A stretch of 64,000 nucleotides of DNA. Origin: Lachnospiraceae bacterium. Lineage in GTDB: Bacteria > Bacillota > Clostridia > Lachnospirales > Lachnospiraceae. Each line of letters begins with the position of its first letter. Positions within the stretch are counted from its first letter, which is position 1. The stretch covers positions 1 through 64,000 of the forward strand of contig JAAUZV010000021.1 in NCBI GenBank assembly GCA_014804425.1, in the 5' to 3' direction. Below the pieces are notes generated by a model. That model did not search any database and was not told where the DNA came from. It worked only from the letters and a program-made list of their open reading frames with translations. Position numbers and translations under genes: made by a program. Shown here piece after piece: positions 9,340 through 17,645 of this stretch.

Positions 9340-9372
9340 GAGTTTCGCGTCGGCGAAACTCTTTACTTTTTC
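9340..9372 (+). terminator. Hairpin terminator after the response regulator gene
   Basis: GAGTTTCGC (9340-9348), loop GTCG, GCGAAACTC (9353-9361), followed by a T-rich tract. A nine-pair perfect stem. It separates the regulator from the transporter genes, or acts as a partial attenuator. Confidence 0.7.
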
Positions 9373-9416
9373 TTTACCATTTATTTAACGTTTTCTTTAG
9401 GGTAATCCGATATAGT
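9361..9416 (+). promoter_or_regulatory. Transporter promoter with 11-bp spaced direct repeats
   Basis: TTTA-centred repeats occur at one-turn spacing: CTTTACT (9361), CTTTACC (9372), ATTTAAC (9383) and CTTTAGG (9394/9395). They end just before a -10 like box TATAGT (9411-9416) that has no recognisable -35 box. Eleven-base direct repeats over the -35 position are the usual binding layout of PhoB/OmpR family activators, so this is the likely target of the regulator encoded just upstream. Confidence 0.5.
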
Positions 9417-9528
9417 CAAACATGCAGGGATATTAGAGCTCGCGCCAAAGGCGTCTCGCAATGACCGAGAGAGATTTGGGTATCAAAACCCTGCCCGGAA
9501 AGAAGGAAAAAGCGGGAAGGAGGAGGTC

Positions 9529-10440
9529 ATGGAAGATATTCTATGTTTAGAGCAGTTGACGAAGGTATTTAAAAAAGGAAAGCCCGCCGTAGTAGATCAT
9601 TTTAATCTCACGATAAAGAAAGGGCATATTTACGGACTGATCGGACCGAACGGTGCGGGAAAGACGACCATCATGAAAATGATAGCGGGGCTTTTGGCGC
9701 CGACAAGCGGCAGGATTACTATTTTCGGAAATTCTGATCATCTGGATGAAAGCAGAAGCCGTATGAGCTTCATGCTGGAAGCGCCGTACTTGGACAAAAG
9801 CATGACGGCAGTACAAAATATGCAGTATATCCGGTATGTCCGGGGCGTGGCAAAGGAGGATAGGATCAACGAGGTTTTGGGATATGTCGCTCTTACAGAT
9901 GCCGGGAAAAAACCGGTAAGACAGTTCTCGTTGGGAATGAAGCAGCGGCTCGGAATCGGGATGGCGCTTCTTCCGAGTCCCGAGATCATGGTTTTGGACG
10001 AACCGGTGAACGGGCTTGATCCGGAGGGCATTGTAGACGTCCGCAATCTATTAAGGAAGCTCTGTCTGGAGGAGGGAATCACCATACTGATCTCCAGCCA
10101 CCTATTGTCGGAATTGTCGGAGCTGTGTACGGATTTTGTGATCATGAATCACGGGAAATTAGTGGAGAGCATCTCCGATCAGGAATTAGCGGAACGGTGC
10201 AGGAGTTTTCTGACGATCAAAACCAATGATATTGATAAGACGGCGGCGGTTTTGGAGCAAAAGCTTCATGTAACGGAATACCGGGTAGTGGAAAAAGAAG
10301 AAATCCGATTGTTTACGCATTTAGATCAGGTGGATAAAGTATCAAAGACAATCACGGACAGCGGGCTGATTCTTACGAAATTGGTGTTAGAGGGTGAGAA
10401 TCTGGAAGAATATTATCTGTCCAAGGTATCACGGGAATAG
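9529..10440 (+). CDS. ABC transporter ATP-binding protein (BcrA-like)
   Basis: 303 residues. Walker A GPNGAGKTT, signature FSLGMKQRLGIG, Walker B IMVLDEP with catalytic Glu, and the switch His in LISSHLLSE are all intact. The first 220 residues are the nucleotide-binding domain, the rest a BcrA-type C-terminal extension. With the permease that follows it forms an exporter of the type used for resistance to peptide antibiotics; this role is inferred from family and from the flanking two-component genes. GGGAAGGAGGAGG precedes the start. Confidence 0.92.
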   Translation: MEDILCLEQLTKVFKKGKPAVVDHFNLTIKKGHIYGLIGPNGAGKTTIMKMIAGLLAPTSGRITIFGNSDHLDESRSRMSFMLEAPYLDKSMTAVQNMQYIRYVRGVAKEDRINEVLGYVALTDAGKKPVRQFSLGMKQRLGIGMALLPSPEIMVLDEPVNGLDPEGIVDVRNLLRKLCLEEGITILISSHLLSELSELCTDFVIMNHGKLVESISDQELAERCRSFLTIKTNDIDKTAAVLEQKLHVTEYRVVEKEEIRLFTHLDQVDKVSKTITDSGLILTKLVLEGENLEEYYLSKVSRE

Positions 10441-10456
10441 AGGGGGGAGGACGATC

Positions 10457-11188
10457 ATGAATCGACTGATGAGAGCAGAGTGGTATCGGGTAAGGCATTC
10501 TTCCGGTTTTATGAAATGGCTGGTCATACTGTGCATTATTTGTGTGGCGCTTCCGATGCTTGAGGATATTGAGATTCTGCATGGGAATCTGGCGGAAAAT
10601 CTGAAAGGAACCGATACAATTTTTCTGGCATGCTTCCTGGCGTTATTCTCGGCATTGATCGTGGGAGGCGCTTATGAAAACAAAACCGCGTATTACGAGG
10701 TGATGGCAGGAAATAAGATCTACCGGATCGTGTTCAGTAAAGTGTTTGTGGATGCGGTATTAGTCAGTGTGTCGTTTTTTCTCAGTTTGAGTATCTACTG
10801 GGCGATGATCGGAGTGTGTAACGGAATCGGGGAGATTGACAGGCTTCCGCTTCGTTTTTTCCTTTTATTTCTCGTGTTCTTTCATGTTTGTACTGCCGGA
10901 ATCCTGATCGTTACTTCTACCAGACAGATTTTTGGCGCCGTATTGGTATATTTGCGGTTCGCCGGAGCAGAAACACTGATCATGTTATTCTTGCAGGAGA
11001 GTCTGCCGGAAGACATGTGGGCTAAGATCGCAGACTGGTTCACGCCGTTAAAGCTGACTAAGATATTAAACTTTGAATATGAGATCACTGACCACTTAAT
11101 CTTTGCCGTGATCGCAGGGCTGTTGATCGAGAGTGCGGTCTGGTTTGGCATTTCCTATATCGGAATGAAGAAACAGATTTATAAATAA
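10457..11188 (+). CDS. ABC transporter permease (ABC-2/BcrB-like)
   Basis: 243 residues, about six predicted membrane spans, for example residues 20-40, 54-72, 98-120, 130-155 and 213-235. The N terminus MNRLMRAEWYRVRHS is the amphipathic entry typical of ABC-2 permeases. The start at 10457 has GGGGGGAGG upstream; the frame is open into the end of the ATPase gene. Together with the ATPase gene 16 bases upstream it makes one exporter. Exported compound unknown. Confidence 0.82.
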   Translation: MNRLMRAEWYRVRHSSGFMKWLVILCIICVALPMLEDIEILHGNLAENLKGTDTIFLACFLALFSALIVGGAYENKTAYYEVMAGNKIYRIVFSKVFVDAVLVSVSFFLSLSIYWAMIGVCNGIGEIDRLPLRFFLLFLVFFHVCTAGILIVTSTRQIFGAVLVYLRFAGAETLIMLFLQESLPEDMWAKIADWFTPLKLTKILNFEYEITDHLIFAVIAGLLIESAVWFGISYIGMKKQIYK

Positions 11189-11219
11189 TCCGATCTATCA
11201 AAGGGTAAGGACAGAAAAT

Positions 11220-12146
11220 ATGGTTGGGGACATGTTTATCGGAAAATCGGCGGCAGTTATCATACTTGCAGCGGCAGCAGTCATGCTGGTACTGCGCACC
11301 TATCAATATAAAAGGCAGATCAGGAGTTTTGCCAGGGCGGTCATGAAACGAATGGATTCGGACTGGAATCAGCCGGTGTGTGTGGATTATTTCAATAAAG
11401 ATATTGTGGAGCTTGCAGAAGTATTGAATCTGTATACGGATCGGCATAAGGAGCTGGAAAAACAGTATGAATGGGACAAAAGACAGCTAAAAAACGTGAT
11501 CGCCGGTATTTCCCATGATTTTCGCACGCCGCTTACCGCTGCAAAGGGGTATCTGCAGATGCTTGAAAAAAGTGCGCATTTAGACGGAAAGGAAAAGGAA
11601 TATCTGGATATAGCGATGGAAAAGCTCGCTTATCTCAAGAGCTTATCGGATGATTTTTTCGAACTGTCTTCCTTGGAGGCGAAGGAGGAGGCGGAGTTTT
11701 CTGTATTGAATGTGGGAAATTTTCTGTCGGAATGTATCTTGCAGCAGTATGGATGGATAGAGGAACGGGGAATACGGACAGATTTTCAATTGCCGGAATC
11801 AGATGTGTTTGTAGAGACGGATGCACATGATCTGATGCGGATGATGGAAAATCTGTTTTCTAATGTCCGCAAATATGTAAAAAGCTATGTGGGAGTGAAC
11901 GTGTTTTGTGAGGGTGATACCCTTGTGATCCTGATGGAGAATGATCTGGAGGGCATGGAGGTGCCGGATACAGAACGGGTATTTGAATCGTTTTACAGAG
12001 ACAGTGCGAGGAGTAACGAGGGCAGCGGGCTCGGACTTTATGTGGTAGCGTGTCTGGCAAAACGGCTTGGGATAGAAACAGACGCGGAATGCACGGAGGG
12101 CATGTTTCGGATCAGATTAAAGATAAAACGGGGAGGTACTGCGTAA
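11220..12146 (+). CDS. Sensor histidine kinase, short intramembrane-sensing type
   Basis: 308 residues. One N-terminal membrane span (about 8-25) and no real extracytoplasmic domain, then a DHp domain with the phosphoacceptor His in GISHDFRTPLTAAKGYL and an ATPase domain with N box MENLFSNVRKYVKS and G2 GSGLGLYVV. The usual DxGxG (G1) motif is replaced by MENDLEGMEV, as happens in some Firmicutes kinases that serve transporter-linked systems. It is placed last in the regulator-ABC-ABC-kinase module, and probably senses through the transporter. Expected partner: the regulator at 8629. Confidence 0.9.
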   Translation: MVGDMFIGKSAAVIILAAAAVMLVLRTYQYKRQIRSFARAVMKRMDSDWNQPVCVDYFNKDIVELAEVLNLYTDRHKELEKQYEWDKRQLKNVIAGISHDFRTPLTAAKGYLQMLEKSAHLDGKEKEYLDIAMEKLAYLKSLSDDFFELSSLEAKEEAEFSVLNVGNFLSECILQQYGWIEERGIRTDFQLPESDVFVETDAHDLMRMMENLFSNVRKYVKSYVGVNVFCEGDTLVILMENDLEGMEVPDTERVFESFYRDSARSNEGSGLGLYVVACLAKRLGIETDAECTEGMFRIRLKIKRGGTA

Positions 12147-12164
12147 AAAAGCAGAACCACCCCG
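12120..12164 (-). terminator. Terminator of the minus-strand HAD gene, overlapping the kinase 3' end
   Basis: Bases 12129-12142 pair with 12151-12164 (12 of 14 positions, CGGGG/CCCCG at the base). Read on the minus strand the stem is followed by TTTTATCTTT, so it ends transcripts from the HAD gene. The stem lies across the last codons and the stop of the plus-strand kinase gene. Confidence 0.6.
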
Positions 12165-12196
12165 TATGCATATAAGTTAAATAATGTTTCAACTTG

Positions 12197-12916
12197 CTAT
12201 TTTGCCTGATCCAGAATGGACAGAATCTCTAAGTGCGCGTCGCCGGAGAGCCGCCATGTCGCCGCAGGCGCGCTCTCGCCCTGCGGGGAAAGATTGGTGT
12301 GCAGGTAAATGCTGTCCATGCCGCATGCTTCTGCAACCGCAACATCGCTTGCCGCCTCGTTGCCGATCATGACGCATTCTTTTTTATCCAGTCCGTAGGT
12401 TGACAGCAGCAGCTCCATAAAAGTCGGATCGGGCTTTTTGCATCCGATGTCGGAGGAGTAGAATACCCCGTCAAAAAACGGCAGAAGACCGGTCATCTGC
12501 ATTTCCGGGTCCGTGAACAGATGCTGCGCATTAGAGAGCAGATAGATCCCGATATGGCGCTCCTTTAAGCCGTTTAACAGATCCAACACGTCGGGATAGA
12601 GCTTAAGACGGCTGCGCGAAATGGTGCGGAACACGGTTCCCGTGCTTTGGATCAGCGCAGGATCGGCATGAATACCCTTATCAAGGTAAAGCTGCAAAAA
12701 AACAAGCTCTATCTGAATTTCGGGATAGGGTCCCTCAAGCTGTGACTCCAGCTGCGTGACATAATGCAGATAGGCCTGCCGCAATGCCGTAGGCGTATAA
12801 TAAGCGCCGTAGGCGCGGAAAAAGTCGGACATTTTCTGCCAAAGATATCTCTTTTTCTCATCCGTATGGATATCGACCAGCGTGCCGTAAAGATCAAAAA
12901 GAACATTGCGATACAT
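12197..12916 (-). CDS. HAD family hydrolase (phosphatase, YjjG/GS1 type)
   Basis: 239 residues. A subfamily IA haloacid-dehalogenase-fold phosphatase: motif I VLFDLYGTLVDI (nucleophile Asp, acid Asp replaced by Tyr in the DLYGT form that is common in this branch), motif II Ser in YLLSNAQHLF, motif III Lys in DIGCKKPDPTF, motif IV VMIGNEAASDV. A helical cap lies at about residues 16-90. AGGAGG lies upstream of the start at 12916. The gene is flanked by terminators on both sides and so is transcribed alone. Substrate unknown. Confidence 0.85.
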   Translation of the reverse strand: MYRNVLFDLYGTLVDIHTDEKKRYLWQKMSDFFRAYGAYYTPTALRQAYLHYVTQLESQLEGPYPEIQIELVFLQLYLDKGIHADPALIQSTGTVFRTISRSRLKLYPDVLDLLNGLKERHIGIYLLSNAQHLFTDPEMQMTGLLPFFDGVFYSSDIGCKKPDPTFMELLLSTYGLDKKECVMIGNEAASDVAVAEACGMDSIYLHTNLSPQGESAPAATWRLSGDAHLEILSILDQAK

Positions 12917-12984
12917 GAGAGGCTTCCTCCTGCGTGAGTATCTGTTTTGTATATTTTACTATATTATCAAATTTTGCACAAGAC

Positions 12985-13014
12985 AAAAACCTCAGGGGGA
13001 ACCTGAGGCTTTTG
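12985..13014 (-). terminator. Terminator of the cyclic-nucleotide-binding-domain gene
   Basis: CCTCAGG (12990-12996), loop GGGAA, CCTGAGG (13002-13008). On the minus strand TTTTTGTCTT follows the stem. Between this and the gene's stop lie a second hairpin with a central mismatch (13057-13076, GGTTC/GAACC) and a perfect palindrome GCTAATTAGC at 13046-13055. Confidence 0.7.
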
Positions 13015-13161
13015 CTTGTGTAAAAGGGGAATTCTTCCGGAATTGCTAATTAGCAGGTTCAGCTTACGCCGAACCATCTCTAATGATACCTGTTTTTCCT
13101 GTTTTTTTCTATAAATATATTGCGATTTATTATCAATATATTAGCTCACACAAAAGTACTA

Positions 13162-15429
13162 CTACATTTCCAAAAACCGCTGCTGTGCCAGTAATTCCTC
13201 AGGAACCTGCCTGCCGCTGTTGCGGATCTTAACAAACACATTATCGAGACGGCGGCGTTCCTGCGTGTTGAGGATGCGGTAGCGCTCAAGCATATCCTTG
13301 AAAAGCGGGTTCCCGCCGATCTTGTTGCGGATCTCCGCGGAGAACGGACAGTAGCGCAGAAGGATGCGGCGAGCGACTTTGTTTAAGCGGGGCGAACCCG
13401 TGGATTCGTACATTACCCACTGAATGTAATCGCGGACAAACATTTCCCGATAATTGTTTCTTGCACGCTGAAGCGCAAGCTTGATCTTTTCCTTTGCGTC
13501 GGGCGAAAGCTCGATATTTTTGCGGTAGAACTGAATATAATCGAAATATTCGCTCGTAAGCGACAGCTCGGAAACGTCGTTCCAGCGCGCGCCCTGCATG
13601 CGCTTGCACATTTCCCAGCGGAACTCCCCCGTGACTCTTGTAATGAGCGTCGGAATATCCTCCTGACATAACAGCGGGAACATCACGCGGCTCGGCGTGG
13701 TTCTGCGCCTTCCCTCGATTTCCTGCCAGAGGATGGATTTGACACCGATATTCGGCATCAGGACGATGTCGGGCAGAACCTCGCATTGTATCAGTTCGCG
13801 GTTGATGCCCACCTCAGCCATAGTGAAGATCGTCTCGCGGTAAAATGCCTTAAAGTCAACCTTGCGTACATTATCAAGCGCATTGTGGAGCTTATCTGCC
13901 GTGACGAGCATGGATTCCGGTGAGCGTAAGCAGTTGTGCTCCGAAAACAGCGGGCAGAACGTTGTTACACGACCGCAGGTAACCTTGTTGACGGACGGGA
14001 ACATATTCTGAAGCTCAAAGAGAACCTTCTGCGCCCCGTCTTCCGCCATGCGGCTTTCCGTCGCGGCGTCGATCTTTCCGGAGTAGCGCATCTCATGCAG
14101 ATATTGCGTATAATCGCTGTCAAACTCGTTGCGGCTCGGCGCTTTTCTGCCCTCGTAGATTTCCCTCAGCCAGTCGTAGAGCGTATAGACCTGGCGGGCA
14201 GGATCGCTCAATTTTTTCGTGGCGAGCTTTGCGAGCTCCTTTGCATTTTCTTTTCCGGCAAGCGATTCGTCCATGTAACCGAATAAAAGGAACATACGCA
14301 CGGGAAGCGGTACATTCTTATCGGATAAGCTCAACTGGAACGCGGCGGTATAGATTTCGTAGAATGCGAGCGTCAGCCGCTTGCGCAGGGCGTGAACGTC
14401 GTCCTCCTGCGAGGAACGGTCGCTTGTGTTGAGATAGCGGTCAAGGTCGTCGAGGAAGCGCTTGGAGGAATCCTCCGCATAGTCCGCGTAACGCAGGATG
14501 CATTTTGCGGAATCGGAAAGCTCCTCAAGAATCGCATCCGCTTTGCCGTCATCGGGCTGCTCTGCAGCTGCGGCCGCAGCGTCAAGCGCCTCGCGGTACT
14601 GCGCGGCGCGCTGTTTGCACAATGTCTTATCGATCGCATGCTGGCTTTCCATCTGGATCATCAGCTTGCTGATGGCGGCATTTAAGGACATGGTATCCTC
14701 CTGCATGCGCGCCACCTCAACGCAGAGGGAGGTGTAGAGATCAAACAGGTCGATCTGCCCGGTATTTAATAAGAGATAAGCGGAATCCGCCTGATAGGCG
14801 TTAAGCAGTCCAATCTGCTCAAATACCCGGTGTACGTCATCCGCCGCTTTCTGTAAGAATCCGTCCGTGAAATCGGGGCGGGCATGGAACAATGCTTTTT
14901 TGACGGCAGGTTCAAATCCCTTTGCCGCGTCATAATAACCGGCAAGGTAATCGGGAAGGTCTTCCTGCGCATGGAACGGGGCAAGCTCCTCAATGCCGCC
15001 GAGCTGTTTTGGCGTCACCTCGTATTTGTGACAGAGGGAGACATACTCCTGATAGCTGTTTTTCAGATAGTGGTAGAACTTGTCGCATTGATATTCCTGC
15101 ATGATGAAATCATCGAAAATATTGCAGCACTGTCTGCACATGGAGGCGGCAAACAGCTCGCCGAGTCCGGCAGAACCCCTGATCACGTCGGAAACGGTCT
15201 GATTTTCCAGAGAATAAGACAGACAGGAAACGTTGTCCACAGCGGTGTAGGTATAAAAGGAATAGCCGCAGTAAAGATCAAAAATTGCGGGGACATCGCC
15301 TTTTTCAAGGAATAACTCGCCCTTATTACTGCTTGCATGAATGCTACCCGAGGAAATGATCAAAATCTGGTTGATGGGAGCGCCCTCGTTTAAGATCACC
15401 GTTCCCGCCGTAAATGTTACAACTGCCAT
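13162..15429 (-). CDS. Cyclic nucleotide-binding domain protein of unknown function
   Basis: 755 residues. Residues 1-100 read as a cyclic-nucleotide-binding (Crp-like) beta barrel: FTAGTVILNEGAPINQILII, then SGSIHASSNKGELFLEKGD. The phosphate-binding cassette lacks the usual arginine (YTYTAVDNVSCLS instead of RxA), so cAMP binding is doubtful. The remaining 650 residues are mostly helical, rich in Tyr, Arg and Leu, with no membrane span, no helix-turn-helix and no catalytic motif that I recognise. Several Cys occur (CRQCCNIFDD; CGRVTTFCPLFSEHNCLR), the latter a possible metal site. It stands alone with its own promoter and terminator, divergent from an MFS transporter gene. Confidence 0.75.
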   Translation of the reverse strand: MAVVTFTAGTVILNEGAPINQILIISSGSIHASSNKGELFLEKGDVPAIFDLYCGYSFYTYTAVDNVSCLSYSLENQTVSDVIRGSAGLGELFAASMCRQCCNIFDDFIMQEYQCDKFYHYLKNSYQEYVSLCHKYEVTPKQLGGIEELAPFHAQEDLPDYLAGYYDAAKGFEPAVKKALFHARPDFTDGFLQKAADDVHRVFEQIGLLNAYQADSAYLLLNTGQIDLFDLYTSLCVEVARMQEDTMSLNAAISKLMIQMESQHAIDKTLCKQRAAQYREALDAAAAAAEQPDDGKADAILEELSDSAKCILRYADYAEDSSKRFLDDLDRYLNTSDRSSQEDDVHALRKRLTLAFYEIYTAAFQLSLSDKNVPLPVRMFLLFGYMDESLAGKENAKELAKLATKKLSDPARQVYTLYDWLREIYEGRKAPSRNEFDSDYTQYLHEMRYSGKIDAATESRMAEDGAQKVLFELQNMFPSVNKVTCGRVTTFCPLFSEHNCLRSPESMLVTADKLHNALDNVRKVDFKAFYRETIFTMAEVGINRELIQCEVLPDIVLMPNIGVKSILWQEIEGRRRTTPSRVMFPLLCQEDIPTLITRVTGEFRWEMCKRMQGARWNDVSELSLTSEYFDYIQFYRKNIELSPDAKEKIKLALQRARNNYREMFVRDYIQWVMYESTGSPRLNKVARRILLRYCPFSAEIRNKIGGNPLFKDMLERYRILNTQERRRLDNVFVKIRNSGRQVPEELLAQQRFLEM

Positions 15430-15473
15430 TACGATCCCTGCCTTTCACGTAAAAAAATAAAGTCTCAATAAAG

Positions 15474-15502
15474 AGTATACCGCAGAATCCGGAAAATTGC
15501 AT
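15474..15502 (-). promoter_or_regulatory. Promoter for the cyclic-nucleotide-binding-domain gene
   Basis: Read on the minus strand: ATGCAA (15502-15497), 17 bases, TATACT (15479-15474), 45 bases before the start codon. Strong -10, weak -35. Confidence 0.5.
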
Positions 15503-15586
15503 TCTTTTTTATAAGAAAGTGTGAAGTTTTATGCTGGGATGGGCGGCATGTTCCAAAGGGGAAAAGAAGTTTCGCGTGATGGGAAC

Positions 15587-15615
15587 TTGAAATTTGGCAC
15601 GATTAGGAGTAAAAT
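15587..15615 (+). promoter_or_regulatory. Promoter for the MFS transporter
   Basis: TTGAAA (15587-15592), 17 bases, TAAAAT (15610-15615), about 70 bases before the start codon. Confidence 0.6.
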
Positions 15616-15683
15616 GACAAAGACGGTCTTTTTTAGAACGGCCAATGATTCTATGTGAAAATCAATGAGGGGGAGAGTCACCT

Positions 15684-17009
15684 ATGAAAAATGTTCAGAA
15701 CAAATGGATACGCGCCGCGATTCCGGCGCTTTTGCTGCACTGCAGTATCGGTACGGTTTACTGCTGGTCGATTTTCAGCGAGGAAATCGCGAAATACATC
15801 GGTTTTTCCAAGGGAGCGACCGAGTGGGCGTTCAGCTTCGCGATCTTTTTCCTCGGCATGTCCGCTGCGTTCTTAGGGAATGTCGTGGAGAAGGATATTC
15901 ATAAATCGTCGCTGATCGCGGCAATCTGCTTTGCGCTCGGCATGGCGGGAACCGGATTTTTTATTTATTACGGCGGGTTACATAAGGGAAGCGCATTGGC
16001 GCTCGTCGGCATTTATGTGTGCTACGGATTTATCATGGGTATCGGTCTCGGAACCGGCTATCTCTCGCCTGTGAAGACGCTCATGCTCTGGTTTCAGGAC
16101 AGAAAGGGACTCGCAACCGGTCTTGCCGTTGCGGGCTTCGGCGCGGCGAAGGCGATCGCAAGCCCGATCATGCAGGCAATGCTGGATAATCTGGGAGACG
16201 GCGGCATCTGGAAAATGTTCCTGATCCTTGCTGTTGTATATTTTGTCATGATGTTTGTCGGACATCTGCTGCTTGCGAAGCCGGAGGGCTGGCATGAGCC
16301 TCAGAAGAAAGAGAAAGGTCAGGGCATCCTCGCTACCATTAAGACAAGGCCGATCGCGAACTATATCGGTATCTGGCTTATGTTCTACATTAACATTACC
16401 TGCGGTCTTGCGTTGATCTCACAGGAAAAGATGATCGTGAAATGCTTAGGACTCGCAAGCTTTGCGGGTATCATTTCCACGGTATCGGCAGTCTTTAACG
16501 CGGGCGGACGGCTCGGCTTTTCGGCATGGGCGGATACCATGAAGGATCGGAACACGGTATATAAGCTGATCTTTGCGCTTTCCATCGTCTTTACCGGACT
16601 GACGATCGTGACGGGCGGTATCAAGAACGGCGAGGGAAATACACTGCTCATCATTTTGGTGCTTGCATTGATCTTTGTTGTCAACGCAGGCTATGGCGGC
16701 GGCTTTTCCAATGTGCCGACCTTGCTGTCCGATCATTACGGCATGGGCAGCATCAGCGCGATCCACGGCATTACGCTTTCCGCATGGGCATTTGCGGGAC
16801 TGACCGGTAATCAGATGGCGACATGGATCGTAAACACATTCGGCAAGCCCGTAGAGATCGAGCATGCTTTGTCAAACGGCACGGTAGAGATTCTGACGGT
16901 CAATCCGACAGGATATCAGTGCGTGCTGTATGCAACCGTAGTCCTTTATCTCATCGCGCTGCTCATCAGCCTGTTCATGGTACGCCCGGCAAAGAAAGAG
17001 GCGAAGTAA
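15684..17009 (+). CDS. MFS transporter, oxalate:formate antiporter (OFA) family
   Basis: 441 residues with about twelve membrane spans in two halves joined by a charged linker (around residues 203-216, EPQKKEKGQG). OFA-type features are the N-terminal HCSIGTVYCWSIF, the GIGLGTGYLSPVKTLMLWFQDRKGLATG loop between spans 4 and 5 (shown here in part), and the PTLLSDHYGMG segment in the C half. Such carriers exchange or import small carboxylates; the substrate here cannot be named. GAGGGGGAGAG precedes the start. Own promoter; single-gene transcript is likely since another promoter follows. Confidence 0.87.
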   Translation: MKNVQNKWIRAAIPALLLHCSIGTVYCWSIFSEEIAKYIGFSKGATEWAFSFAIFFLGMSAAFLGNVVEKDIHKSSLIAAICFALGMAGTGFFIYYGGLHKGSALALVGIYVCYGFIMGIGLGTGYLSPVKTLMLWFQDRKGLATGLAVAGFGAAKAIASPIMQAMLDNLGDGGIWKMFLILAVVYFVMMFVGHLLLAKPEGWHEPQKKEKGQGILATIKTRPIANYIGIWLMFYINITCGLALISQEKMIVKCLGLASFAGIISTVSAVFNAGGRLGFSAWADTMKDRNTVYKLIFALSIVFTGLTIVTGGIKNGEGNTLLIILVLALIFVVNAGYGGGFSNVPTLLSDHYGMGSISAIHGITLSAWAFAGLTGNQMATWIVNTFGKPVEIEHALSNGTVEILTVNPTGYQCVLYATVVLYLIALLISLFMVRPAKKEAK

Positions 17010-17055
17010 CGGCGGAGCCGGGAGGCGGAACGGTTACGGCAGGGTGACCTGCTTA

Positions 17056-17084
17056 TTGCGGTCATAGAAAAATTATGATACAAT
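17056..17084 (+). promoter_or_regulatory. Promoter for the 149-residue unknown gene
   Basis: TTGCGG (17056-17061), 17 bases, TACAAT (17079-17084), 52 bases before the start. A short GCAGG/CCTGC hairpin at 17039-17052 lies just before it and may end the MFS transcript. Confidence 0.5.
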
Positions 17085-17136
17085 AAAAAACGCAATATCT
17101 GAAAATATTTGGACAATAAGACGGAACGGTTGAATT

Positions 17137-17586
17137 ATGGAAGATATCAAAGGAACGGAAGAGATCATTAAGACATATCGGGAAGATGTTGCAAAGCTTG
17201 CGCGTTACATTCCGTGGCTTGAGACAAAGGGCGGAAACGATGTGATGTCGAGTTACCGTGCGGATCAGTCCACATTTTCTTTCCCGGTATATGACGGCAC
17301 ACTAATGTCGTTTGTCAAAGAAGCACAGGCAACGAAGCTCATGAACCGAAATTATCGGTATACCTATTCGAGAAATCATATTAAGACGGCAAAGGACGAG
17401 CTCAGCCTTATCAGAGCGGCAAGCATCAAGGATTTTGGCGCTCTGTGTGATATTCTTTCGAAATATGTGCTGGGCGGCATGACGAGAGCACAGGTATGGA
17501 GAGAAGGAATTGAGAACCGGATCTTCCTTGAAGTTCTTAAGAAGCTCAAGGAGCTGATCGAGTTTTGGGACAAGCCGCTTGCGTAA
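17137..17586 (+). CDS. Hypothetical protein, 149 residues
   Basis: I do not recognise this gene with confidence. The product is soluble and alpha/beta in appearance: an N-terminal helix with KLARYIPWLET, a central STFSFPVYDGTLMSFVKEA segment, a Tyr-rich NYRYTYSRN stretch, and a helical C half ending KKLKELIEFWDKPLA. The central PVYDGTLMSFV segment is reminiscent of small proteins grouped under DUF6508, but this is a weak impression. Own promoter; a TetR regulator gene follows 59 bases later. No membrane span or signal peptide. Confidence 0.65.
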   Translation: MEDIKGTEEIIKTYREDVAKLARYIPWLETKGGNDVMSSYRADQSTFSFPVYDGTLMSFVKEAQATKLMNRNYRYTYSRNHIKTAKDELSLIRAASIKDFGALCDILSKYVLGGMTRAQVWREGIENRIFLEVLKKLKELIEFWDKPLA

Positions 17587-17645
17587 CGCGTGAGCGGGCT
17601 TATCTGCATGGAGCCGCAGGTTAGAGAAAGGCATGGGTATTCGAT

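Noticed and set aside
13936..15315. Several plus-strand frames of 60-143 codons opposite the cyclic-nucleotide-binding-domain gene
   Set aside because: They lack ribosome binding sites and resemble no protein; they are by-products of the codon bias of the real minus-strand gene.
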